NCBI RefSeq assembly: GCF_002261345.1
Contig: NZ_NEVT01000007.1
Span: forward strand, 124,001 to 188,000
Source: Bordetella genomosp. 2
Lineage (GTDB): Bacteria; Pseudomonadota; Gammaproteobacteria; Burkholderiales; Burkholderiaceae_B
Direction of reading: 5' to 3'
DNA length: 64,000 nucleotides
The position numbers and the translations under genes are program-made. Positions 26,734 to 35,737 of this stretch are shown here, one piece after another (position 1 is the stretch's first letter; each line of letters starts with the position of its first letter). Below the pieces are notes generated by a model. The model was not told where the DNA came from, did no database searches, and was given only the letters and a program-made list of their open reading frames with translations.

Positions 26734-26810
26734 GGGTGCGGGGAACGCCGCTCGCGTGGGCGGCGCCGCGGGCGCTGCGCGCACCCGCGGCGTACGGCAA
26801 CAACAATAGA

Positions 26811-27314
26811 CTAGATCTGCGACAGCATGGTGGCGGCGTCGCTGACTTCGAACTTGCCATGCGCCTCGATGTTCAGTTTCTTGACCACGCCGTCTTCGAG
26901 CAGGGCCGAATAGCGTTGCGAACGCACCCCCATGCCGCGCGCGTCCAGGTCGAGCTCGAGGCCCAGCGCGCGGGTCCAGTGCGCCGAGCCGTCGGCCAGC
27001 ATGCGCACCTTGCCGGCGGCCTTCTGCTCGCGGCCCCAGGCGCCCATCACGAAGGCGTCGTTGACGGCCACGCACCAGATCTCGTCCACGCCCTTGTCCT
27101 TCAGGGCCTGGGCCTGCTCGACGTAGCCGGGCAGGTGCTTGGCCGAGCAGGTGGGCGTGAAGGCGCCCGGCACGGCGAACAGGGCGATGGTCTTGCCCTT
27201 GACCAGGTCGGCGACCTGGAAGGCATTGGGGCCGAGCGCGCAGCCGTCGGCCTCGGTGTCGAAGAATTCTGTCAGGGTGCCGTCGGGCACGCGGTCGCCC
27301 ACTTTGATGGTCAT
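26811..27314 (-). CDS. Peroxiredoxin of the Prx5 (AhpE/Type II) class
   Basis: 167 aa thiol peroxidase that reduces peroxides. The peroxidatic cysteine is C56 in FAVPGAFTPTCSAKHLPGY, the standard Prx5 motif; other family blocks are CVAVNDAFVMGAWG and DARGMGVRSQRYSALLEDG. The start at 27314 (MTIKVGDRVP) has a good GGAGAGG ribosome site; an ATG six codons earlier is less likely. Divergent from a small secreted protein. Regulation is not visible. Confidence 0.9.
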   Translation of the reverse strand: MTIKVGDRVPDGTLTEFFDTEADGCALGPNAFQVADLVKGKTIALFAVPGAFTPTCSAKHLPGYVEQAQALKDKGVDEIWCVAVNDAFVMGAWGREQKAAGKVRMLADGSAHWTRALGLELDLDARGMGVRSQRYSALLEDGVVKKLNIEAHGKFEVSDAATMLSQI

Positions 27315-27503
27315 GTACCTCTCCATGTACAAGCAGAAAACGGGCGGGAATCGCCCGGCAAACCCTCATCATAGTGCCAAGTCGGACGGTTGCGGTGACG
27401 GCCGCCCGGCTGGGCGCCGGCGGGAAAGAAACACGCACAGTCTGATACGACTCCACACCGCGGCGGGGGTGCCGGCGCGGCAGGGCCTTGCCATAATGGA
27501 GCC

Positions 27504-27917
27504 ATGCGCATCCTGCTGACCACCGCCGCCGGGCTGGCCCTGGGCTGGGCCGCCCTGCCCGCCCTGGCGCAGAACCAGGCGGAATTCGATCAACTCGTGA
27601 CCACGGCCGGCGCCACCAACGGCGCCGCGCAGGCCTGCGGCGCCGCGGCGCCCGACCTGGCGCGGCACCAGGCCACGGCGCGCGCCAACCTGCAGCGCTA
27701 CGCGGCCGAGTTCGGCTATTCGGCGGCGCAATTCGACCCGCTGTTCCAGAAGGGGCGCGGCGAAGGCCAGAAAATGATGACCGACATGCGCGAGTCCGGC
27801 GTGGACGGCTGCGCCGGCATGCTGGGCAGTTTCCAGCATGAGCGCGACATCGGCTACGACGAGATGAAGGGCGCCATCGCCGAAGTCACCGACGGGCTGC
27901 CCGAGCCCAGGAAATAG
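27504..27917 (+). CDS. Small secreted protein of unknown function
   Basis: 137 aa. A clear Sec signal peptide (MRILLTTAAGLALGWAALPALA, cleavage after residue 22) precedes a mostly helical, polar mature part with two cysteines (in QACGAAAP and VDGCAGML) that could form a disulfide. I recognise no family. It ends 37 bases before the convergent stop of the DUF748 gene; the short gap holds a GC hairpin (GGCCGGCG/CGCCGGCC, 27917-27945) that may terminate transcription from either side. Confidence 0.7.
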   Translation: MRILLTTAAGLALGWAALPALAQNQAEFDQLVTTAGATNGAAQACGAAAPDLARHQATARANLQRYAAEFGYSAAQFDPLFQKGRGEGQKMMTDMRESGVDGCAGMLGSFQHERDIGYDEMKGAIAEVTDGLPEPRK

Positions 27918-27954
27918 GCCGGCGACGCGGCAAGCGCCGCCGGCCTGGCGCGCG

Positions 27955-30900
27955 TCATTGCAGCGCGAAGTCCACCCGCGACGGCGCGGCATCGCCCTCG
28001 CCCGCCGCGCCGTCTAGCTCCGGCGCCACGATGAAGATCCGGTCGGCCGGCCCGCTTTCCTGCAGCTTTTCGTACACCGCCTGGGCGCGTGCCTCGGCGA
28101 GCTGCCGCAGGTCGTCGTCGCCCACCGGCGCGGCCTCGCGCAGCAGCGCTTCCATTTGCTCGGGCGGGATCGATTTGGCGAAGCCGATGAAATTGCGCGG
28201 CTTGTTCTCGATGTCGGTGTCGTCGTAGACCTCTTCGAGGTATTCCGCCCGCTCGGCGTCGGTCAACGTGACGCCGGCCGGGTCGGGCTGCTTGCCGCGG
28301 CCGCCGCTGTCGGCCGCCTTGGCCTTGCGGATCTGCAGATCGACCCAGGCCTGCCGCAGGCCTTCCGTGTCGGTGGCCGGATCGGCGCGGCCGATGATGT
28401 CGAGCTTGAGGCCCGGGCGGTCGTTCAGGGCCTTGGCCAGGGTGGCGATGCGTTCGTCGGCCTCGGCGGCAAGCACCGCGCTGCCCGGCTCGAAGTTGAT
28501 ATAGGACAGCTCCTCGCCACCGCCGAAGGCCGACGCCAGCAGCGAGAACGGCGACGTGACCGCCTTCACGACCAGGTTGACCAGCACCCGCACGATGATG
28601 CCGCCCACCGAGAATTGCGGGTCGTCCAGCGAACCGGAGATCGGCAGGTTGATATCGATATTGCCGCGGCTGTCCTTGAGCAGCGCCACCGCCAGCATGA
28701 CGGGCAGGTCGGTGGCGTCGGGGCTGTTGGTCTTGTCGCCGAAGGTGAGCTGGTTGAGCACCACGTGGTTGCTGGCCTGCAGGGCGCGGTCTTTCAGCTT
28801 GTATTCGAGGTCCAGCGACAGCTTGCCGCGCTTGATCGGATAGCCGACGTACTTGGCCGAATAGGTGGTGAAGCGCGGCAGGTCGACGCCCTTGGCGGAC
28901 GCCTTCAGGTCGAGCGACAGGTATTCGGCGAACGGCTGCACGCTGCCGCTGATGGACAGCGGCGCGGTGCCGTAGACCCGCCCGGTGACCTTGACATTGG
29001 CCGGCTTGGGACTACGCGACGACACCGCGGACAGGCCGCCCTCGATGCGCGAGAGCTCGGCCGTGTAGTTCGGCTTGACGAAGCGGTCGGTGAAGGTCAT
29101 GCGGCCGCTCTTGAGCGTGACGCTGGCGATGGAGATGTCGGGCAGTTCGCCCGATTTGTCCGGCTGGCGCGGCGCGCGGCCGCGCGTCTGGGTGTCCTGG
29201 GTGATGGACCCGCCGGCCTGGCCCGGCTCGGCCACCAGGTCCATCACGTTCAGCCGGCCCTCGGCGCTGAGCAGGATGCGGCCGTAGAAATCGTCCAGCG
29301 TGATGTCGCCCAGGTTGGCGGCGAACTTCGCGCCGTCCATCGACACCTGCATGCCTTCCAGGCCGAGGCGCTTCCATTTGAGGAAGTCGTCGCGGTTGAC
29401 GCGGTCGGCGAGGTCGAGGCCGGTGACGTCCACGGCGCCCTGCCAGCTGGCCTTCATGGGCGCGCGGCCGGCGGCGGCGGCGAACGCGGCCTGGCCGCGC
29501 GCGCCCACCGTGACGGCGCGCACCGTGGCGTTCAGGCTGGAGGCCACATACGGCGCCAGCGAGGCCAGGTCCAGTTCCGCCAGGTCGACCTGGGTCTGCA
29601 GCGCCAGCGGCTGCGGGGTGAGCGTGCCCTTCAGGGCGAGCCGGCCATTGCCCTGGATGCCGGAGGCGTCCAGCGTGAAGGGCGTCGGCGTCGCGTCGAG
29701 CGCGAGGCGGTCGGCCGCCAGGGTGAGCTGGTCCAGGGCCAGCGCGACGGCGGGCTTGACCGATTCGTCGCGCACTGACAGTTTCGACAGGTCGGCCTTG
29801 ACGCCGGTCGCCCATACCTGCGTCGCGCCGTCTTTCTCGGCCACGTTGACGCGCGCCTGCAGGCCCAGCAGGCCATCGAGCAGTTGAATGGGCGCCTGGC
29901 TGCGCACCGCCGGGGCGAACGGCGCCAGCGCGAGGTGGCCGGCCCGCAGGTCCAGGTCGAGCGCCAGCGGGTTGAGCATCAGCGGCCCCTTGGCGCGGAT
30001 CCAGCCGCCGTCGGCGGGGTTGTCCATGGTGAGCCAGAGATGGATCGGCCGGTCCGGCGGCTGGGGGAACTGCACGTTCTCGACCGTGACCACCATGCCC
30101 GCCAGGGCGTAGTCGAGTTGCGTCGCGGCGTCGCGCAGGCGCAGGCCGAAATCGTTGATGTTGATGGCGTCGACGGAAATGCGCCAGCCGTCCGGGGCGG
30201 GGGCGGGCTGGCCGGCGTCGGCCGGCTGGGGCGCGGCCGGGGCAGCCGGCTTGGCCGCATCGGTGTGCGCCTCCGGCGCGACGGGATCGGGTTCGGCGGC
30301 GGGCGCCGGCGCGGCCACCGGCGTGGGCTTGGGCGCCGGCGCGGGCTTGGAGGCCGGCTGGCCGCCGCCCAGGGCCTGCAGCTTGTTGATGATCTCCAGC
30401 CAGTTCACCCGCTGGCTGGCGTCGCGCCGCGTGTGCGCCTGCGGCGACCAGAGCTCGACCTGTCCCACCGCCAGGCGGCGCTCGACCAGGTCGAAGGCGA
30501 TGCGGCGCACGTCCAGCGTGCTCCAGGCGAGCAGGGGCTCGCCGGAGGTTTCGCGCACGTCCAGCTGGCGCAGGCCGAGGTCGCCCACCACCTTGATGCG
30601 CGGCGCGGCATCGCGCGGCTGCTCGAACACGACCTGCAGGTCGGAATCGAGCAGCGCCCGCTCGACCTTGACCGGCAGCGGCGCGGGCCAGGCGTCGGCC
30701 CATTTTTCCAGTTCCAGGCCCTGGAACGCCACGTTCAGCGTCGAGGCCGGCACCACGTCGAACGGCCGCGCCACGCCGGTGAGGTCGAACGGGCTGCCGT
30801 TGATACGCAGGTGCACGCGCGGCTGCACGTCGATGTCGGTGGCATAGCCGAAGGTCGAGATGAAGGGCACGCCCAGCGCGATCTCGTCGACCTGCTGCTT

Positions 30901-31440
30901 GCGGCCGGTGACCCGGTCGTCCAGGCTGATGGAGCCTTCCTCGAGCACCAGGTTGTTGAGCGAGAAGCGAGGCAAGCCTTCGTCTTCGGCGTCCGGCGGC
31001 GGCCCCGGGCGGGCCGCCGCCATGTCCGCCAGCTTCTGCTGGATGTCGGAGAAATTGAAGCGGGTCACGTCTTCGCGCACCAGCGCGATGCGCGGGCGCT
31101 GCACGCGCAGCGAGTCGACCACCGGCGCGAACCAGAACAGCGACATCCAGGAAGCGCTGACATCGACCTGGCCGATGTCCAGCAGCGGCGCGGCCCCGCC
31201 GGGCTGCGCCACGGAGAGATCATGGGCGCGCACGGTGAGCGTGAAGGGATTGAAGCTGATGTCGCCCACCTGCACCTGGCGGCCCAGCAGGCCGGCCACG
31301 TCTTCGGTGAGCGCGCTGCGCAGCACCTTGGGAACTTGCCAGGCGGCGATGCCGCAGAGGATCAGGATGACGGCCAGTGTAGCCAGTAGGATTTTTCCGA
31401 TTCGCCGGGTAAACCTCAACCTGGGCATCCTGAGGGGCAT
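27955..31440 (-). CDS. Giant DUF748/AsmA-like envelope protein
   Basis: 1161 aa. A single N-terminal membrane anchor (about residues 16-34, ILLATLAVILILCG) is followed by a long periplasmic region built of repeated beta-rich AsmA/DUF748-type segments (VSASWMSLFWFAPVVDSLRVQRPRI is typical), broken near residues 360-420 by an Ala/Pro-rich linker. The C-terminus has an OmpA-like patch (INFEPGSAVLAAEADERIATLAKAL). Large AsmA-like proteins bridge inner and outer membranes and are linked to phospholipid transport. The start at 31440 was chosen for its AGGAG site at eight bases; 31428 is an alternative. Confidence 0.82.
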   Translation of the reverse strand: MPLRMPRLRFTRRIGKILLATLAVILILCGIAAWQVPKVLRSALTEDVAGLLGRQVQVGDISFNPFTLTVRAHDLSVAQPGGAAPLLDIGQVDVSASWMSLFWFAPVVDSLRVQRPRIALVREDVTRFNFSDIQQKLADMAAARPGPPPDAEDEGLPRFSLNNLVLEEGSISLDDRVTGRKQQVDEIALGVPFISTFGYATDIDVQPRVHLRINGSPFDLTGVARPFDVVPASTLNVAFQGLELEKWADAWPAPLPVKVERALLDSDLQVVFEQPRDAAPRIKVVGDLGLRQLDVRETSGEPLLAWSTLDVRRIAFDLVERRLAVGQVELWSPQAHTRRDASQRVNWLEIINKLQALGGGQPASKPAPAPKPTPVAAPAPAAEPDPVAPEAHTDAAKPAAPAAPQPADAGQPAPAPDGWRISVDAININDFGLRLRDAATQLDYALAGMVVTVENVQFPQPPDRPIHLWLTMDNPADGGWIRAKGPLMLNPLALDLDLRAGHLALAPFAPAVRSQAPIQLLDGLLGLQARVNVAEKDGATQVWATGVKADLSKLSVRDESVKPAVALALDQLTLAADRLALDATPTPFTLDASGIQGNGRLALKGTLTPQPLALQTQVDLAELDLASLAPYVASSLNATVRAVTVGARGQAAFAAAAGRAPMKASWQGAVDVTGLDLADRVNRDDFLKWKRLGLEGMQVSMDGAKFAANLGDITLDDFYGRILLSAEGRLNVMDLVAEPGQAGGSITQDTQTRGRAPRQPDKSGELPDISIASVTLKSGRMTFTDRFVKPNYTAELSRIEGGLSAVSSRSPKPANVKVTGRVYGTAPLSISGSVQPFAEYLSLDLKASAKGVDLPRFTTYSAKYVGYPIKRGKLSLDLEYKLKDRALQASNHVVLNQLTFGDKTNSPDATDLPVMLAVALLKDSRGNIDINLPISGSLDDPQFSVGGIIVRVLVNLVVKAVTSPFSLLASAFGGGEELSYINFEPGSAVLAAEADERIATLAKALNDRPGLKLDIIGRADPATDTEGLRQAWVDLQIRKAKAADSGGRGKQPDPAGVTLTDAERAEYLEEVYDDTDIENKPRNFIGFAKSIPPEQMEALLREAAPVGDDDLRQLAEARAQAVYEKLQESGPADRIFIVAPELDGAAGEGDAAPSRVDFALQ

Positions 31441-31569
31441 GCGTGATCTCCTGGTACGGGCACGGGGATTATCGCGCCCCCGGCAGAGCTCGTCTATCAT
31501 AGGGCGTGGGCGCGACGGTCCCCGCCCGAAACCGTCCCGCATTTTCAATCGTTAACATTTTTTCTGCCC

Positions 31570-32058
31570 ATGTCTTCCCCTTCTCCCACGCTCAGCCACC
31601 TGGACGAGTCCGGCCAGATCCGCATGGTCGATGTCGGCGCCAAGACCGACACCGACCGTGTCGCCATCGCGCGCGGCAGCGTGCGCATGAACGCCCAGGC
31701 CTATGCCCTGCTCACGCAGCCCGGCCAGGGCAAGGGCGAAGTGCTCAACACCGCGCGCGTGGCGGCCGTGCTGGCGGCCAAGCGCTGCGCCGAGCTCATC
31801 CCGCTGTGCCACAGCCTGCCGCTGGCCTTCGTGGGCGTGGAATTCAACCTGCACGACGCCGCCCACACCGTCGAGGTGCGCGCGACCTGCCGCACGCACT
31901 ACAAGACCGGCGTCGAAATGGAAGCCATGACAGCCTGCAGCGTGGCGGCCCTGACCATCTACGACATGTGCAAGGCCGCCGACAAGGGCATCGTGATCGA
32001 ACAGGTACGCCTTGAATACAAGGCAGGAGGTAAAAGCGGTGAGTGGCGCAACGATTAA
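31570..32058 (+). CDS. moaC: Cyclic pyranopterin monophosphate synthase
   Basis: 162 aa. MoaC acts with MoaA to make cyclic pyranopterin monophosphate, the first molybdenum-cofactor intermediate. Family blocks: LSHLDESGQIRMVDVGAKTDT, NTARVAAVLAAKRCAELIPLCHSLPL and GVEMEAMTACSVAALTIYDMCKA with the catalytic lysine/aspartate region KAADKGI. Length is normal. First gene of a moaC-moaD-moaE-moeA operon; its end overlaps moaD by 20 bases. Divergent from the DUF748 gene across 129 bases. Confidence 0.95.
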   Translation: MSSPSPTLSHLDESGQIRMVDVGAKTDTDRVAIARGSVRMNAQAYALLTQPGQGKGEVLNTARVAAVLAAKRCAELIPLCHSLPLAFVGVEFNLHDAAHTVEVRATCRTHYKTGVEMEAMTACSVAALTIYDMCKAADKGIVIEQVRLEYKAGGKSGEWRND

Positions 32059-32290
32059 CCTGCTGTATTTCGCGCGCGTCGCCGAGCTGGTCGGCAAGCG
32101 CGCCGAAGCCTGGCCGCTGCCCGAACAGGCCACCGGCGCCGAACTGCTCGCCGCGCTGCAGGCGCGCTACCCGCAGCTCGAGCCCGCCGCGCGCCTGAAG
32201 CTGGCCATCAACCAGACCCATGCCAAGCCGTCGGCGCCGATCCGGCCGGGCGACGAAGTGGCCATCTTCGAGCCGGTCACCGGAGGCTGA
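32039..32290 (+). CDS. moaD: Molybdopterin synthase small (sulfur-carrier) subunit
   Basis: 83 aa ubiquitin-like sulfur carrier ending in the essential Gly-Gly (EPVTGG), which is thiocarboxylated and donates sulfur to MoaE. The start is a GTG at 32039, preceded by a strong AGGAGG eight bases upstream inside moaC, and gives VSGATINLLYFARVAELVG, the usual MoaD N-terminus. The ORF upstream of this in the same frame is not MoaD. It lies 3 bases before moaE. Confidence 0.93.
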   Translation: MSGATINLLYFARVAELVGKRAEAWPLPEQATGAELLAALQARYPQLEPAARLKLAINQTHAKPSAPIRPGDEVAIFEPVTGG

Positions 32291-32293
32291 GCC

Positions 32294-32767
32294 ATGATCA
32301 CCGTCCAGGAAGCCGATTTCGACGGCGCGGCCCTGCTGGCCGCCCTGCGCGAACAGGCCGGCGCCGAGGCGGGCGCCATCGTGTCCTTCACCGGCTACGT
32401 GCGCGACTTCGCCCCGGACCAGGCCACCGACACGCTGTTTCTCGAACACTATCCGGGCATGTGCGAGCGCGAGCTGCACGAAATCGCCGACACGGCGCGC
32501 CAGCGCTGGAACTTGGCCGGCACCGTCATCGCCCATCGCGTGGGCGCCCTGCCGCGCGGCGCGCAGATCGTCTTCGTGGCGGCCGCCAGCGCGCACCGCG
32601 GCGACGCCTTCCGCGGCTGCGAATACATGATCGACGCCCTCAAGACCCGCGCGCCCTTCTGGAAACGCGAAACCCTCGCCGGCGGCCGCAGCTTCTGGGT
32701 CGAACAGCGCGAGGCCGACGACGCGCGCACCCGTTCCTGGGACGCCGGCGGCACGCCGCGCGACTGA
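32294..32767 (+). CDS. moaE: Molybdopterin synthase catalytic subunit
   Basis: 157 aa. Dimerises and, charged by MoaD, converts cyclic pyranopterin monophosphate to molybdopterin. Signature segments: AIVSFTGYVRDF, LEHYPGMCERELHEI, VIAHRVGALPRGAQIVFVAAASAHR and the catalytic block LKTRAPFWKRE with two lysines. Length and order are normal, and the gene follows moaD by 3 bases. Confidence 0.95.
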   Translation: MITVQEADFDGAALLAALREQAGAEAGAIVSFTGYVRDFAPDQATDTLFLEHYPGMCERELHEIADTARQRWNLAGTVIAHRVGALPRGAQIVFVAAASAHRGDAFRGCEYMIDALKTRAPFWKRETLAGGRSFWVEQREADDARTRSWDAGGTPRD

Positions 32768-32788
32768 CCACCCGTCCATCCGAACCCA

Positions 32789-34006
32789 ATGAACAACGAT
32801 CTGCTCGACTTCGACCGCGCCCAGGCGCTGCTGGCGCAGGCCGCCGCTCCCCTCGACCGCCGCCAACTGGTAGCCCTGGCCGACGCCGCCGGGCGCGTGC
32901 TGGCCAACGGCCTGTCGGCCACGCTCGACCTGCCGCCGGCCGACAACAGCGCCATGGACGGCTACGCGATCCGCCACGCCGACTACCAGCCGGGCGCCAG
33001 CCTGCCCGTGCAGCAGCGCAGCTACGCGGGCGAGATGCCGCAGCCGCTGCTGCCCGGCCAGGCCACGCGCCTGTTCACCGGCAGCCTCATCCCGGAAGGC
33101 GCCGATACGGTGGTCATGCAGGAACACGCCCGCGAATCGGACGGCCACGTGCAGATCCTCGAAGCGCCCGCGCCCGGCCAGTTCGTGCGCAAGCGCGGCA
33201 TGGACACCACCGCCGGCCAGCCGCTGCTGGCGGCCGGCACCCTGCTCGAAGCCGCGCACATCGCGCTGCTGGCGTCGCAGGGCCTGACCCACGTGCAGGT
33301 CTATGACCGCCTGCGGGTCGGCATCCTGACCACCGGCGATGAACTGGTCGCGCCCGGCGCCGAGCGCGCCGCGCAGCAGATCTACAACTGCAACGGCCCG
33401 ATGCTGGCCGCGCTGGTGCAAAAGACCGGCGCCCACACGGCGCACGTCCTGCACGCGCGCGACAACGAGGCCGACCTGCGCGCCGCCCTGACGACCATGC
33501 TGGCCGACTGCGACCTGGTGCTCAGCATCGGCGGCGTGTCGGTGGGCGAGAAGGACCTGGTCAAGCCCGTGCTGGAATCGCTGGGCGGCAAGCTGGCGCT
33601 CTGGAAGGTGCGCATGAAGCCCGGCAAGCCGGTGGCGCTGGCGCATATCGGCGGCAAGCCGGTGGTGTGCCTGCCCGGCAATCCCGTGTCGGTGTACGCC
33701 GTGTACGCCATGCTGGTGTCGCCCCTGGTGCGCCGCATGCAGGGCCGCGCGACGCTGTTCCCGCCGGTGGGCGCGGCCGCGCTGCGCACCGAGCGCCCGC
33801 GCCAGGACAACCGCGAGGAATTCCTGCGCGTGCAATGGCGCCAGCAACCGGGCGGCGCGCCCGAACTGGTGCCCTACCCCAACCAGGATTCGTCCGTGAT
33901 CAGTTCCATGCCGTGGGCCACGGGGCTGGCGCGCATGCCGGCCGGGCGGGAAGTGCGCGACGGCGACGTGGTGGCCTATTACGACGTGGCGCACTGGCTC
34001 GCCTGA
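32789..34006 (+). CDS. moeA: Molybdopterin molybdenumtransferase
   Basis: 405 aa. MoeA inserts molybdenum into adenylylated molybdopterin. Domain order matches: DNSAMDGYAIR (about 52-62), FTGSLIPEGADTVVMQE, the Mo-binding fold VGILTTGDELV and YNCNGPMLAALVQKTGA, SIGGVSVGEKDLVKPVLE, MKPGKPVALAHIGGKPVVCLPGNPVSVY (in two adjoining parts) and a C-terminal beta-barrel domain. It ends the mo operon, 17 bases from the convergent thiol-dioxygenase stop. Confidence 0.94.
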   Translation: MNNDLLDFDRAQALLAQAAAPLDRRQLVALADAAGRVLANGLSATLDLPPADNSAMDGYAIRHADYQPGASLPVQQRSYAGEMPQPLLPGQATRLFTGSLIPEGADTVVMQEHARESDGHVQILEAPAPGQFVRKRGMDTTAGQPLLAAGTLLEAAHIALLASQGLTHVQVYDRLRVGILTTGDELVAPGAERAAQQIYNCNGPMLAALVQKTGAHTAHVLHARDNEADLRAALTTMLADCDLVLSIGGVSVGEKDLVKPVLESLGGKLALWKVRMKPGKPVALAHIGGKPVVCLPGNPVSVYAVYAMLVSPLVRRMQGRATLFPPVGAAALRTERPRQDNREEFLRVQWRQQPGGAPELVPYPNQDSSVISSMPWATGLARMPAGREVRDGDVVAYYDVAHWLA

Positions 34007-34023
34007 AGGCGGCCCGGCGGCGC

Positions 34024-34644
34024 CTACCGGCCCTGGCCGGCCAGCCCCCGGCGCACCTCGGCCGAGCGATCCCACACGTTCGGCAGCGCAGCGTTCGAAT
34101 AGCCCGACACGAACGGCTTGGCCTGGCCGGTGTCCGGGTCATAGACATGCCGCGCGATGGCGCCGATGTTGCCGCCGTACAGGTGCACGCTGATCGACAC
34201 CGCATCGGCATGGGCATTCCACACGCGGTGGATGTCGCCGGCGGCGGGCGACAGCACTTCGATCTGGCCCGGCTGCAACGCCACCGGCGGCCCCTCCGGT
34301 GCATAGCCGGGCGCGGCGGCCCGGTAGCGCTGGCTCCACTCGCTGCCGCGCAGCATCGCCACGTAGCCCCATACGGTGTGGTCGTGCACCGGCGTGGCCT
34401 GCCCCGGCCCCCACACGAAGCTCACCAGGCTGAAGCGCTCCAGCGGATCGCAATGCAGCAGGTACTGCTGGTAGTGCTCGGGATGCGGCACGGCGCAGGC
34501 CTCGGGCAGCCAGTCGTCGTGCGCCACCAGCGCCGCCAGCTCGGCCTGCAGCGCCGGCCCGGCCATGCCGGCGGCGCCGTGCCGGTCGGCCAGGCGGGTG
34601 GCGCTGACGATGAAATCGCGCAAGCGTTCCGGACCGGTCGCCAT
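34024..34644 (-). CDS. Cysteine-dioxygenase-family cupin (thiol dioxygenase)
   Basis: 206 aa non-heme iron cupin that oxidises a thiol to a sulfinic acid. Iron ligands H87, H89 (PVHDHTVWGYVAML) and H139 (GDIHRVWN) are present, as is the S152-H154-Y156 triad (SVHLYGG). The cysteine that crosslinks to tyrosine in animal enzymes is absent, as usual in bacteria. The substrate could be cysteine or 3-mercaptopropionate; the HDHxxWG pattern fits both. The start at 34644 overlaps the stop of the acrylyl-CoA-reductase-like gene by one base (TGATG), so the two are one operon. Confidence 0.83.
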   Translation of the reverse strand: MATGPERLRDFIVSATRLADRHGAAGMAGPALQAELAALVAHDDWLPEACAVPHPEHYQQYLLHCDPLERFSLVSFVWGPGQATPVHDHTVWGYVAMLRGSEWSQRYRAAAPGYAPEGPPVALQPGQIEVLSPAAGDIHRVWNAHADAVSISVHLYGGNIGAIARHVYDPDTGQAKPFVSGYSNAALPNVWDRSAEVRRGLAGQGR

Positions 34645-35636
34645 CAGGATTCCTCCACCCGCACCAGCACGCGGCCGTGCGGCAGCTTGCCGGCCAGCAG
34701 CGGCGCGGCGTAGTCGATGGCTTGCGCCAGCGGGACTTCCTCGGCCATGGCGTCGATGCGTTCGCCCGGCAGGCTCGCGGCCAGGTCGTCCCAGGCGGCC
34801 TGGCGCTGCGCCATGGGAGCATAGACGCTGTCGACGCCGGCCAGCGTCACGCCGCGCAGGATGAACGGCGCGACCGAGGCCGGCAGGTCCATGCCCTGCG
34901 CCAGGCCGCAGGCCGCGACCACGCCGCCGTAGCGCGTGGCGGCGCAGGCGTTGGCCAGCGTGTGGCTGCCCACGCTGTCGACCACGGCGGCCCAGGTTTC
35001 TTTCTGCAGGGGCTTGCCGGGCTCGGACAGCTGCGCGCGCTCGATGATGCGCTGCGCGCCCAGGTCCTTGAGCCGCTGGTGCGCGTCGGCGCGCCCGGTG
35101 CTGGCCACCACTTCGTAGCCGCGCCGCGCCAGCAGGGCGATGGCGGTGCTGCCCACGCCGCCGTTGGCGCCGGTGACCAGCACCGGCCCGCTGTCCGGAC
35201 GGATGCCCAGAGCCTCGAGCCGGCGCACGCACAGCATGGCGGTGTAGCCGGCCGTGCCCAGCATCATGCAGCGGCGCGGCGTCAGGCCCTGCGGCACATG
35301 CTGCAGCCATTCGGCGGGCACCCGCGCATAGCCGGCCAGCCCGCCCCAGCGTGTCTCGCCCAGGCCCCAGCCGTTGAGCAGCACCGCATCGCCCGGCGCG
35401 AAACCGGGATCGTCGGACTGCTCCACCACGCCGGCGAAGTCGATGCCCGGCACCATCGGGAACTGCCGCACCACCGGCGCCTTGCCGGTGATCGCCAGGG
35501 CGTCCTTGTAGTTCAGCGTGGAATACTGCACGCGCACGGTGACCGCGCCGTCCGGCAACTGCCCGGGTTCGACGCGGGCCAGTCCGGCGTGCGTGGTCTT
35601 GTCCTGCTGCGTCAGCATCAGCGCCGCAAAGCTCAT
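34644..35636 (-). CDS. acuI: Zinc-independent quinone/acrylyl-CoA oxidoreductase (YhdH/AcuI group)
   Basis: 330 aa medium-chain dehydrogenase/reductase. VRVQYSTLNYKDALAITGKAPVVR, FPMVPGIDFAGVV, LNGWGLGETRWGGLAGYARV and the Rossmann VLVTGANGGVGSTAIALLARRGYEVVASTGR (each in short consecutive parts) are near-diagnostic for the YhdH/AcuI group, which reduces acrylyl-CoA to propionyl-CoA with NADPH. GGAG precedes the ATG. Coupled to a thiol dioxygenase; if that enzyme uses 3-mercaptopropionate, an acrylyl-type C3 intermediate would link both. The symbol is by group membership. Confidence 0.82.
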   Translation of the reverse strand: MSFAALMLTQQDKTTHAGLARVEPGQLPDGAVTVRVQYSTLNYKDALAITGKAPVVRQFPMVPGIDFAGVVEQSDDPGFAPGDAVLLNGWGLGETRWGGLAGYARVPAEWLQHVPQGLTPRRCMMLGTAGYTAMLCVRRLEALGIRPDSGPVLVTGANGGVGSTAIALLARRGYEVVASTGRADAHQRLKDLGAQRIIERAQLSEPGKPLQKETWAAVVDSVGSHTLANACAATRYGGVVAACGLAQGMDLPASVAPFILRGVTLAGVDSVYAPMAQRQAAWDDLAASLPGERIDAMAEEVPLAQAIDYAAPLLAGKLPHGRVLVRVEES

Positions 35637-35737
35637 TGCTAGCTCCTCATGGGTTGCCGCGCGCGGCGACGGGCATCGCGGATGCCCGTCGCCGGCGGGA
35701 TCGATTCAAGATGGCCGCTTGAATGCAAGCATAGCCC

